NCBI RefSeq assembly: GCF_016056375.1
Contig: NZ_JAEDAE010000003.1
Coordinates: 62,001-126,000, forward strand
Origin: Hymenobacter negativus
GTDB taxonomy: Bacteria > Bacteroidota > Bacteroidia > Cytophagales > Hymenobacteraceae
Reading direction: 5' to 3'
DNA length: 64,000 nt
Shown: positions 28,701 through 35,579 of the stretch, in pieces
Layout of the letters: each line of letters starts with the position of its first letter
Numbering within the stretch: position 1 is the first letter of the stretch
Program-made: the position numbers and the translations under genes
Notes under the pieces: model-generated
What the model was told of the DNA's origin: nothing
What the model saw: the letters and a program-made list of their open reading frames with translations, nothing else
The model's database searches: none

Positions 28701-28843
28701 GCAAGCTGACCGTGCGCCACGACGGCCAGACGGTTATTGCCGCTGACAGCGCCGCTCTGCGCGCCGCCTGGACCAACGGGCCGGTCAATAATCTGCTGGG
28801 CGTGGTTTCGAATGACAACCTCAGCCACTCTAATTCGCTCTAA
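25787..28843 (+). CDS. purL: Phosphoribosylformylglycinamidine synthase, PurS-PurL fusion
   Basis: Fourth step of IMP synthesis: FGAR plus glutamine plus ATP to FGAM. 1018 residues from ATG 25787 (the TTG six bases earlier is ignored). Residues 1 to about 110 resemble a PurS-like module (TIQLTLKPGQHDGDG, LNALAGAEGYATYILVA), followed by a linker helix with QTWSEHCKHKEF (catalytic His) and two AIR-synthase-type halves: KVETHNSPSAIDPYGGA, DNGAGGLSSSVGEL, QYDHEVKGRTIVKPL, PLTSGKDSMKNDF, DLSDGGLAVALAE. The C-terminal glutaminase of the 1300-residue form is missing and is supplied by the next gene, 41 bp downstream. So it is an intermediate between the split Bacillus type and the fused enterobacterial type. 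Confidence 0.95.
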   Translation: MSDNTTHTIQLTLKPGQHDGDGQRVAEAAARHLGLRTGRVRSAALYTVRYPLSETQLRDFATRCLADPVLHDVRLNALAGAEGYATYILVARRPGVTDDEGTSAQNALADLLNEPLDVHTQHIFSKKLYLLENDLPTDDLRRIAEELLGNKLINWLEVGRVADGIRDYTPRPGGGAEAITEVVALNGRSDVELLQLSKENIYALNLEEMRAVRDYFAAAETQAERKAAGLPADPTDCELEIIAQTWSEHCKHKEFAAVINYKDTETGEEKQIDSLFKTYIKNATAEVDRQLRANGNDWLIKVFSDNAGAVRINPESLFVWKVETHNSPSAIDPYGGAITGILGNNRDPLATGIGGARLLFNTNVLCFGNPEFDGQLLTGQLHPRRILEGVRKGIEDGGNKSGVPTVNGAIVFDDRYAGKPLVYCGTGAVMPMQFAGLDSWEKKINAGDRIIMAGGRVGKDGIHGATFSSIELDETAPATAVQIGSPITQKLAMDFLLLAARRGLLKCSTDNGAGGLSSSVGELAGISGGAVVELKRVPLKYPGLRPWEIFVSESQERFTLVVEPGKMAELLALGQEMEVELTDIGFFTADGFLDVRFDGAPVARLNMEFLHEGVPRKVLEAEWTKPEGFEPTIPSSLDYTETLIKLLGSLNICSRESVIRQYDHEVKGRTIVKPLMGATGQAPQDAAVVRFNFESWEGVAVSNGILPRYGDLDAYDMSAGSFDEAVRQIIAVGGKLPNLTPGDGIFWSVNDNFCVPDSVYDPTGNPDGKQKLAKLVRMCEALRDATAAYCIPLTSGKDSMKNDFKADGVKISVPPTVLYSMTAKMEDVRRAITSDFKQADDVVYLLGETYDELGGSEFYALHGQLGANVPKVDFEKAKALYTLVGQANDQTLIQSCHDLSDGGLAVALAETTFGYGCGADVELPATGLPLATQLFSESHSRFVATVAPEDVVAFEKLLGERATRLGRVTNDGKLTVRHDGQTVIAADSAALRAAWTNGPVNNLLGVVSNDNLSHSNSL

Positions 28844-28884
28844 AAGCACAAGACCCTTTTCCATAGGCCCAAAAGACTTTCGAA

Positions 28885-30255
28885 ATGGTACAAGACTCGG
28901 CTCAAGGAGCACATAAAGTTCAATCGGAAGTACAAGCCGACCCGGTGCGGGCGCTGGTGCTGACTGGTTTTGGCATCAACTGCGAGGAAGAATTTGCTGC
29001 TGCCTACCGTTTGGCTGGCGCCGAAGCTACCATCGTGCACTTCAACCAAGTGTTGCACGGGCAGGTGAGCATCCACGATTTCGACGTACTGAACTTCCCC
29101 GGCGGCTTTTCCTTTGGCGACGACCTGGGCTCAGGCGTGGTGCTGGCTAACAAGCTGCGCTACCGCCAAACCAGCGCCGACGGCCGCACGCTGCTCGACG
29201 ACATCAAGCAGTTCATTGCCGACGGCAAGTTCGTGCTCGGCATCTGCAACGGCTTCCAGGTGCTGGTGAAGCTGGGCCTGCTGCCCAACTTGGGCGGCGA
29301 CGTGACCCCCGAAGTGACCCTGACCCACAACGCCAGCGGCCGCTACGAAGACCGGTGGGTGACGCTCCGCGTGAATCCCGCCGCCCGCACGCCCTTCCTC
29401 ACCGGCATCGACCGGCTGGAGGTACCCGTGCGCCACGGCGAGGGCCGCTTGGTAGTGCCCGATGAAGCCACCCGCGCTGCCATCGAAGCCGCTGGCCTGA
29501 ACTGCCTGAGCTACATCGACGCCAACGGTGACGGCACCAGCGAGTACCCCCTCAACCCCAACGGCGCCGACCTGAACTGCGCCGGCCTCACCGACCCCAC
29601 TGGGCAGGTGTTCGGCCTGATGCCGCATCCCGAAGCCTTCCTGACCGCCTACAACCACCCCGACTGGGCCCGCCGCCGCCGCCAGAACCCCGGCGCGAGC
29701 GAGGAAGGGGAGGGGCTGCAAATTTTCAAGAACATCGTGGCGCACATCCGCAAGCCCCACCCCCCGGCCCCCTCCCCTGCGGGAGAGGGGGGGCCAGATG
29801 GGCATTTCGTGGCGGAGGAAGGGCGGCCGTATTATGAGCGGCGGCAGCGGCGCGAAGAATCACTGCACACTTCCATTGAGCACGACGTATTTACGGCGGG
29901 CGCTGGTGGTAAATGGCAGGCGTTGAAGCAGTTCAGCCGTGAGATGCGTAAGGCGCCTACGCCTGCCGAGGATGTGCTATGGCAGGAAGTGCGCGGCCAA
30001 AAATTGGGCGTTGCTTTTCGCCGACAACATGCCATAGCTGGTTATATCGTGGATTTCGTGACACTGGCTGACAAACTGATAGTAGAAGTTGACGGCGAGA
30101 TTCATGACCAACCCGACCAGGCCGGTTATGACCATGGGCGCACCCAACTGCTGCAAGAACACGGCTACCGAATTATTCGCTTCACCAACCAGCAAGTGTT
30201 GAATGAGTTGCCGCAGGTAATTCAAAGAATACAGCATGAATTAGCCTCCGCGTAA
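28885..30255 (+). CDS. purQ: PurQ glutaminase subunit fused in frame to a repeat-borne DUF559 nuclease domain
   Basis: Residues 1-290 are the class I glutamine amidotransferase subunit of FGAM synthase: LVLTGFGINCEEE, GGFSFGDDLGSG, nucleophile Cys in FVLGICNGFQVL, His/Glu in GLMPHPEAFL, ending QIFKNIVAHIRK where PurQ homologues stop. Translation then continues through a family-A palindrome (PPAPSPAGEGG) into about 140 residues of DUF559, a Vsr-like PD-(D/E)xK domain: AEDVLWQEVRG, FRRQHAIAGYIVDFV, LIVEVDGEIHDQ, YRIIRFTNQQVL. Both parts have intact catalytic residues. A matching inverted repeat follows the stop, so the tail looks like an inserted cassette. Whether PurQ tolerates the tail, or it is cleaved, is unknown. 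Confidence 0.93.
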   Translation: MVQDSAQGAHKVQSEVQADPVRALVLTGFGINCEEEFAAAYRLAGAEATIVHFNQVLHGQVSIHDFDVLNFPGGFSFGDDLGSGVVLANKLRYRQTSADGRTLLDDIKQFIADGKFVLGICNGFQVLVKLGLLPNLGGDVTPEVTLTHNASGRYEDRWVTLRVNPAARTPFLTGIDRLEVPVRHGEGRLVVPDEATRAAIEAAGLNCLSYIDANGDGTSEYPLNPNGADLNCAGLTDPTGQVFGLMPHPEAFLTAYNHPDWARRRRQNPGASEEGEGLQIFKNIVAHIRKPHPPAPSPAGEGGPDGHFVAEEGRPYYERRQRREESLHTSIEHDVFTAGAGGKWQALKQFSREMRKAPTPAEDVLWQEVRGQKLGVAFRRQHAIAGYIVDFVTLADKLIVEVDGEIHDQPDQAGYDHGRTQLLQEHGYRIIRFTNQQVLNELPQVIQRIQHELASA

Positions 30256-30386
30256 TCCCACTACGGCAGCTAGCAAAAGCAGTAAGATTAAAACCGAAGC
30301 ATTCATTTCAGCTAACCAACCACACCCCACAAAACAGCCATCAGGCTTCCCCTCCCCCACAGGGGAGGGGGCCGGGGGGTGGGGCT
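29753..30386 (+). mobile_element. Repeat-bounded DUF559 cassette inserted at the 3' end of purQ
   Basis: 29753-29779 and 30360-30386 are perfect 27-bp inverted repeats (family A), each also part of a local hairpin (29753-29795 and 30340-30386). Between them lies a single open frame for the DUF559 domain. The unit is about 634 bp, and its left edge falls exactly where a normal PurQ would end. No clear target duplication is seen outside the repeats, and no transposase is encoded, so mobility is inferred from structure only. Confidence 0.65.
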
Positions 30387-30392
30387 ACAACT

Positions 30393-31364
30393 ATGAACAC
30401 CCTCACCCACTTCGCTTCTCCCCAACTCCCGTTGCTGCACCGCGGCAAAGTGCGCGACAGCCTCCGTGCGCCCAGCGGCGACCGCCTCATCATCGTCACC
30501 GACCGCCTCTCGGCCTTCGACTCGGTGCTGGAAACGGCCATCCCGCACAAAGGCGCGGTGCTGAATGGCCTAGCGAACTTCTGGTTTGACAAGACTTCGC
30601 ACATCATTCCGAACCACGTCCTCAAGCTCGTGGATGCCAACGCCATGCTGGTGAAGGAAGCCCAGCCCATTAAAGTAGAAATGGTGGTGCGCCAGTACCT
30701 AACCGGCTCGATGTGGCGCGGCTACCAGGCCGGGCAGCGCACTTTCTCGGGCGTGACGGTACCGGACGGGCTGACCAAAAACCAGGCTTTCCCGCAGCCC
30801 ATCGTGACGCCGACCACCAAGGAAGAATCGGACCGCGAAATCACGCCCGAAAACCTGGTGAGCGAGGGCTGGGTGAGCCGGGAGCTGTACGAGCAGATGA
30901 AGGAGAAGTCGCTGGCGCTGTTCCGGGTCGGCTCCGAGCTGCTGGCCGAGAAGGACATCATTCTGGTGGATACCAAGTATGAGTTTGGCCTGCTGAACGG
31001 TGAGCTGATTCTGATTGACGAGATGCACACGCCGGACTCGTCGCGCTTCTGGAGCGCCGAGGACTACGCCCGCAACCCCGAAACGGCCGAGCAGATGGAT
31101 AAGGAGTACGTGCGTCAGTGGCTCATTGCCAATAAAAAAGACGACCGATACCCCCGCGCCCTCACGCCCGAAGTAACCCAGGAAGCCACCCGTCGCTACC
31201 TCGACATCTACGAGCGCATCGTGGGTGAGCCCCTGCCCACTGCCGATAGTGAGGATGTGCGTGCCCGCCTAGTGGCCAACCTGGCGGCCGCCGGCCTGTT
31301 AAAAAACGCTGTAGTAAGCGAGGCGACGGACTTGCCCGTCGACGAAGCAGCTAAAATACTGTAG
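30393..31364 (+). CDS. purC: Phosphoribosylaminoimidazole-succinocarboxamide synthase (SAICAR synthetase)
   Basis: Joins aspartate to CAIR using ATP. 323 residues, the longer form seen in Bacteroidota and fungi rather than the 237-residue E. coli type. Features: LLHRGKVRDSLRAP (phosphate loop), IIVTDRLSAFDSVL, RQYLTGSMWRGY, LVDTKYEFGLLNGELILIDE (the SAICAR synthetase signature 2 region) and DEMHTPDSSRFW. ATG 30393 follows the cassette's right repeat by 6 bp. The stop codon TAG (31362-31364) is formed by the first bases of the next palindrome. Confidence 0.97.
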   Translation: MNTLTHFASPQLPLLHRGKVRDSLRAPSGDRLIIVTDRLSAFDSVLETAIPHKGAVLNGLANFWFDKTSHIIPNHVLKLVDANAMLVKEAQPIKVEMVVRQYLTGSMWRGYQAGQRTFSGVTVPDGLTKNQAFPQPIVTPTTKEESDREITPENLVSEGWVSRELYEQMKEKSLALFRVGSELLAEKDIILVDTKYEFGLLNGELILIDEMHTPDSSRFWSAEDYARNPETAEQMDKEYVRQWLIANKKDDRYPRALTPEVTQEATRRYLDIYERIVGEPLPTADSEDVRARLVANLAAAGLLKNAVVSEATDLPVDEAAKIL

Positions 31365-31458
31365 AGACGCAATATTTTGTGTCTTGTCGTTGAACGAGCG
31401 GTACCGCGCCGTGCAACGACGATGTTCAACGACGAGACACAAAATATTGCGTCTCTAC
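31361..31458. repeat. Family-C palindrome (GTAGAGACGCAA arms)
   Basis: Arms 31361-31395 and 31424-31458 are 35 bp with one mismatch; loop 28 bp. It contains the purC stop codon and ends 13 bp before the purD GTG. A relative is at 58632-58747. Confidence 0.92.
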
Positions 31459-31471
31459 ATTCCGCAACCCT

Positions 31472-32761
31472 GTGACATCTCCCCAAACCCTTCTCCTCCT
31501 CGGTTCCGGCGCGCGCGAGCACGCCTTGGCCGAAAAGCTGACCCGCGATGGGGCCACGGTGCACGTGCTGCCCGGCAACGCCGGCATCCCCAACAGCCAC
31601 CCCGAGGCAAATCCGCTGGATTTTGAGGCCGTGCGCGCCTTCGCGCAGGCCCACGATTCCCGCTTGATTGTGGTGGGGCCGGAAGCGCCGCTGGCAGCGG
31701 GAATTACCGACTTTTTTGCCGGGTCAGATATCAAAGTATTTGGCCCGAGCCGCTCGGCGGCGCGGCTCGAAAGCTCGAAAGTGTGGAGCAAGGAATTCAT
31801 GCGCCGCCATGGCGTGGCTACCGCGCAGGCGTGGCCGTTCCGCAGCGACAACATCGCGGCGGCCCGGGCCAAAGCGACCGAGCTGGGCGGGCACGTGGTG
31901 ATAAAGTACGACGGCCTGGCCGCCGGCAAGGGCGTGTACGTGTGCTCGTCGCCGGCCGAAGCCGAGGCGGCTTTTGATGACCTGCAAACGAGCTATTCGG
32001 GCTGGTTTTCCTTCCTGCTCGAAGAGAAGCTGACCGGCCCCGAAATCAGCATCATCGGCCTCACCGATGGACACGTTATCCGCCTGCTGGCGACCTCGCA
32101 GGACCACAAGCAGCTGCTGGCCGGCGACCAGGGCCCCAACACCGGCGGCATGGGCGCCTACTGCCCCGTGCCTTTCGCCGATGCCAACGTGCTGGCCGCC
32201 ATCCGCCGCGACATCGTGGACCCCACCCTGCGCGGCCTGCAAACCGAACAGTTTGAGTTCCGGGGCTTTCTGTACTTCGGCATCATGCTCACGCCCACCG
32301 GCCCCAAGCTGCTGGAATACAACGTGCGCCTCGGCGACCCCGAAGCCGAAGTGCTGCTGCCCGCCTTGGATAGCAGCCTGCTCACGCTGATTGAAGCCAC
32401 CCTCGATGGCACCCTCGCCCAGCAGGGCGTGCGGCAGCGGCCGGGCGCCTTCGTGGGCGTAGTGCTGGCTTCGGGTGGTTATCCGGCCCCGAAATTCCCC
32501 ACCGGCTTCCCCATTACCGGCCTCGATAATTTGCCCAGCGGCGTGCGGGCCTACCACGGGGCCACCCGGCGCAACGAGGCCGGCGAGCTGGTAACCAACG
32601 GCGGCCGCGTCCTTGTCCTCACCGCCCACGGCCATGATTTGGAAGAAGCCACCACCCGGGCCTACGAAGCCTGCGCCCGCGTCACGTTTCAGAATGCGTA
32701 TTTCCGCCCCGACATCGCCCAGCGTCCCGCGCCGGTCCTCACCGCCACCGTTGTAAATTGA
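31472..32761 (+). CDS. purD: Phosphoribosylamine-glycine ligase (GAR synthetase)
   Basis: Second step of purine synthesis: phosphoribosylamine plus glycine plus ATP. 429 residues from a GTG at 31472 (no ATG is available nearby and the family begins with this LLLLGSGAREHALA segment). ATP-grasp features: VVGPEAPLAAGI, HVVIKYDGLAAGKGVYV, EEKLTGPEISI, GGMGAYCPV and YNVRLGDPEAEVLLP (metal site). Complete length. It overlaps the TTG of the longer purN frame by 4 bp, though the preferred purN start is 23 bp downstream. Confidence 0.97.
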   Translation: MTSPQTLLLLGSGAREHALAEKLTRDGATVHVLPGNAGIPNSHPEANPLDFEAVRAFAQAHDSRLIVVGPEAPLAAGITDFFAGSDIKVFGPSRSAARLESSKVWSKEFMRRHGVATAQAWPFRSDNIAAARAKATELGGHVVIKYDGLAAGKGVYVCSSPAEAEAAFDDLQTSYSGWFSFLLEEKLTGPEISIIGLTDGHVIRLLATSQDHKQLLAGDQGPNTGGMGAYCPVPFADANVLAAIRRDIVDPTLRGLQTEQFEFRGFLYFGIMLTPTGPKLLEYNVRLGDPEAEVLLPALDSSLLTLIEATLDGTLAQQGVRQRPGAFVGVVLASGGYPAPKFPTGFPITGLDNLPSGVRAYHGATRRNEAGELVTNGGRVLVLTAHGHDLEEATTRAYEACARVTFQNAYFRPDIAQRPAPVLTATVVN

Positions 32762-32784
32762 GACCAGAAGCCCAATTAAAACTG

Positions 32785-33465
32785 ATGAAGCTCCTCGCCT
32801 CCTTCGAGCAATTCAAGCAGGATTCCCTCTCGTTTGGCGAGGGGAAGGAGCGAAGGCCGGCGCGCCTGGTCATTCTGCTTTCCGGCCGTGGCTCCAATAT
32901 GCTGGCGCTGCTGGAAGCTACCAAAACCGGCGTGCTGCACGGCCTGGCCGAAGTCGTAGTCGTGTTCAGTAACAAGCCCGATGCCTTCGGCCTCGAAGCC
33001 GCTGCGGCTCTGGGTTGCCCCATTGCCTCGCTGCCCAGCCAGGGCCGCAAGCGCGAAGCCTACGATGCCGACGCAGTAGCATTGCTCCAGCAGTACCAGC
33101 CCGATTTGGTGGTGCTGGCGGGATATATGCGGATTTTGTCGCCGGCTTTCATTCAGCCGTTTGCGGGCCGCATCATCAATATTCACCCGGCGGATACCCA
33201 TCAGCACCAGGGCTTGCATGCTTATGAGTGGGCGTTTGAAAACAAACTGCCCGAAACCAAAATCACCGTGCATCTGGTTGACGAAGGCCTCGACACCGGC
33301 CCCATTCTCGCCCAGCAAACCGTGGACCTGCGCGGGGCTGACACGCTGCAGGAAGTCGAGCGCCGCGGCCTGGCCGTGGAGCACGAACTATACGCCCGCG
33401 CGCTGGCTGAGCTAATCAACCACGGCCGTCATGCCGAGCGCAGCGAAGCATCTTTACCTCATTAG
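32785..33465 (+). CDS. purN: Phosphoribosylglycinamide formyltransferase with repeat-derived C-terminus
   Basis: Formylates GAR with 10-formyl-THF. About 226 residues from ATG 32785; a TTG at 32758 overlapping purD would add nine. Motifs: ARLVILLSGRGSNMLAL (phosphate loop), VVVFSNKPDAFGLE, and the catalytic Asn-His in RIINIHPADTHQHQGLH with Asp in HLVDEGLDTGPI. The loop after NIHP differs from the SLLPxF-type loop of E. coli PurN. The last 13 residues, GRHAERSEASLPH, are encoded by the left arm of a family-B palindrome, so the native C-terminus (near ALAELIN) has been extended by a repeat. Confidence 0.92.
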   Translation: MKLLASFEQFKQDSLSFGEGKERRPARLVILLSGRGSNMLALLEATKTGVLHGLAEVVVVFSNKPDAFGLEAAAALGCPIASLPSQGRKREAYDADAVALLQQYQPDLVVLAGYMRILSPAFIQPFAGRIINIHPADTHQHQGLHAYEWAFENKLPETKITVHLVDEGLDTGPILAQQTVDLRGADTLQEVERRGLAVEHELYARALAELINHGRHAERSEASLPH

Positions 33466-33520
33466 TAATCAATGCTGATGCCACGAAGCGGTAAAGATGT
33501 TTCGCTGCGCTCGGCATGAC
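33428..33520. repeat. Family-B palindrome overlapping the purN 3' end
   Basis: Arms 33428-33458 and 33490-33520 (31 bp, near-perfect), loop 31 bp. The left arm is translated as the tail of PurN and the stop lies in the loop. Confidence 0.92.
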
Positions 33521-33556
33521 AGATACCCCTCTCGTACAAAATAACCAACCCATCCT

Positions 33557-35056
33557 ATGTGCGGAATAGTAGGTTTTCACGGTCCCGATAACGTCGTAGG
33601 CGACATGATAATCGGCCTCACCGCCCTCCAGCATCGGGGGCAGGATGCGGCCGGCATCGCCACCTTCGACGACTCGTTTCACCTTTGTAAGGGCCAGGGC
33701 CTCGTCAACGACGTGTTCAAGCCCAAGCACGTGAAGAAGCTCACGGGCAACCTCGGCATCGGCCACGTGCGCTACACCACCCAGGGCGCCAACGATTCGG
33801 ACCTGGCGCAGCCTTTCACCACCAGCTACCCCTTCGGGCTGGCCATGGTGCACAACGGCAACGTTATCAACTTCCGCGACGTGGCCAAGCGCCTGCACGA
33901 CAAGTACCACGTGCTGCCCAAAACTACCAACGACTTGGAGCTCATCATGTACACCTTCGCCTCGGAGCTGCGCGTGAAGGACCTGGACCACCTCTCGGTA
34001 GTGGACATTTTCGACGCTGTGGAGACGACGCAGGAGCTGGTGAAGGGCGCCTACGCCACCATCACCGTCATTGCCGGGCACGGCCTGCTGGCCTTCACCG
34101 ACCCGCTGGGCATTCGGCCGCTGGCGCTGGGCCGGCGCGAAACACCCAACGGCCCGGTGTACGCCTTCGTGTCGGAAAGTACCTGCTTCGATTACCTGGA
34201 CTTTGAGTTCGTAGAGAATGTCGGCCCCGGCCAGGCCATTTTCATCGACAACAACTACCAGGTGCACTACAAAAACAAGTATGCGCTGCCAAAGAACTTC
34301 TGCGCCTTCGAGCAGATTTACTTCGCCCGCGAAGATTCCGTGATTCATGGCCGGCTGGTGGCGCGGGAGCGGGTGCGGCTGGGCAAAATTCTGGCCCGCA
34401 AGGTGGTCGATGCCGGTCTGAAGCCCGATATGGTAATCGATGTGCCCAGTTCCGGCTACTTCGCGGCCTCCGGCCTAGCCGAGGCCATAGGGGTGCCCTA
34501 CCGCCGGGCGCTGGTGAAAAACAACCACATGGGCCGCTCGTTCATCGTGCCCACCCAGGCCGGGCGCGAGGACGTGGTGAAGAAGAAGCTAAACCCCATC
34601 CGCGAGTTTGTGGAGGGCAAGAAGGTGGCCGTGGTCGACGACAGCATTGTGCGCGGCACCACTTCCCGCCGCATCGTGCGGCTGCTACGCGAGGCGGGGG
34701 CGGCGGAGGTGTACTTCATTTCCAGCGCGCCGCCCATCGTGTCGCCCTGCATCTACGGCATCGACATGGCCATGAGCACCGAGCTGATTGCCGCTAATTA
34801 CACGGAGGATGAAATCTGCCGCTACATCGAAGCCGATAAGGTGATTTACCAGGATTTGGCCGACCTGGAGGAGCTGTTTGCCGAAGAAAAAGGCCACGGC
34901 GGCAGCTGCTTCGCCTGCTTCTCGGGCAAGTACCCGACGGGCGACGTGACGCACTACCTGCGCCACATTCAAGAGGAGCGCGCCAGCCACCGGGGCGACA
35001 AGAAAAAGGACAAGAAGTCGGTGAGCGCGAAGGCGCCCGCGCCCACGGAGCATTAA
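33557..35056 (+). CDS. purF: Amidophosphoribosyltransferase (glutamine PRPP amidotransferase)
   Basis: Committed step of purine synthesis: PRPP plus glutamine to phosphoribosylamine. 499 residues. Met is followed directly by the N-terminal nucleophile Cys (MCGIVGFHGPDN); no long propeptide. Glutaminase motifs HRGQDAAGI and HVRYTTQG; the PRPP-binding loop is VAVVDDSIVRGTTSRRIV; DVPSSGYFAASGLAE is the preceding Rossmann segment. Cys-containing C-terminus GGSCFACFSGKYPTGDV may be part of an Fe-S site as in the Bacillus enzyme (inference). The Lys-rich tail KKDKKSVSAKAPAP is an unusual extension. Confidence 0.97.
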   Translation: MCGIVGFHGPDNVVGDMIIGLTALQHRGQDAAGIATFDDSFHLCKGQGLVNDVFKPKHVKKLTGNLGIGHVRYTTQGANDSDLAQPFTTSYPFGLAMVHNGNVINFRDVAKRLHDKYHVLPKTTNDLELIMYTFASELRVKDLDHLSVVDIFDAVETTQELVKGAYATITVIAGHGLLAFTDPLGIRPLALGRRETPNGPVYAFVSESTCFDYLDFEFVENVGPGQAIFIDNNYQVHYKNKYALPKNFCAFEQIYFAREDSVIHGRLVARERVRLGKILARKVVDAGLKPDMVIDVPSSGYFAASGLAEAIGVPYRRALVKNNHMGRSFIVPTQAGREDVVKKKLNPIREFVEGKKVAVVDDSIVRGTTSRRIVRLLREAGAAEVYFISSAPPIVSPCIYGIDMAMSTELIAANYTEDEICRYIEADKVIYQDLADLEELFAEEKGHGGSCFACFSGKYPTGDVTHYLRHIQEERASHRGDKKKDKKSVSAKAPAPTEH

Positions 35057-35070
35057 CCTAAGTTTTGGTA

Positions 35071-35493
35071 ATGGGCTGGTTTGCGAAAAAAGTTATTGGT
35101 AACGTGCTTGCATCGGTTATTGGCATGGTCGTTATCAGGGCGTTTATTAGTCTGGAACACCCGCTCATGTTCCTGAAAACGGCATTCCTGTATTTGATTG
35201 CTGTGATAATTGTAATAGCAGTAGTTGGTTACTTGAGGTATTTTGTTCCGCTGCGGAAAGAGCAGGGATTTCCATTTGTGTATGTTGAGTCTGATGGAAC
35301 TGTGCGCGAACTAAATGCGAAGGAGCAAGCCTATCTAAATACAGAATTCTCCCCCGGTGATGGCGGGCGGCCCTATATAAAAAACCGTTATAGCCAAAAA
35401 AGTTACGGTGGTGGCATCAGCGGCTTCATATACCGCGACAGAGTCCCTAGAGCCGTAGTCATTTCTCCTGAATCGTCACAAGTTCTTTCCTGA
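35071..35493 (+). CDS. Hypothetical membrane protein inserted between purF and purM
   Basis: 140 residues from ATG 35071 (a TTG at 35065 is ignored). Two hydrophobic segments: VIGNVLASVIGMVVIRAF and FLKTAFLYLIAVIIVIAVVGYL (about 12-30 and 38-60), then a soluble domain VYVESDGTVRELNAKEQAYL ... RDRVPRAVVIS. The gene is visibly richer in A and T than the pur genes either side, suggesting a later arrival. It is in the same direction as purF, 14 bp downstream. I do not recognise a family and see no link to purine synthesis. Confidence 0.7.
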   Translation: MGWFAKKVIGNVLASVIGMVVIRAFISLEHPLMFLKTAFLYLIAVIIVIAVVGYLRYFVPLRKEQGFPFVYVESDGTVRELNAKEQAYLNTEFSPGDGGRPYIKNRYSQKSYGGGISGFIYRDRVPRAVVISPESSQVLS

Positions 35494-35533
35494 TTAGGTA
35501 AGCTGTTAAATCAATTTAACGCCAGCGCCACCG

Positions 35534-35572
35534 TGGCTCCCTCTCCCTCGGAGAGGGCCCGGGGGGTGAGGC
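35534..35572. repeat. Family-A palindrome immediately before purM
   Basis: GGCTCCCTCTCC and GGAGAGGGCCCGGGGGGTGAGGCC pair as in the other copies; ends 8 bp before the purM ATG, where it may affect translation (inference). Confidence 0.75.
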
Positions 35573-35579
35573 CCTCCGC

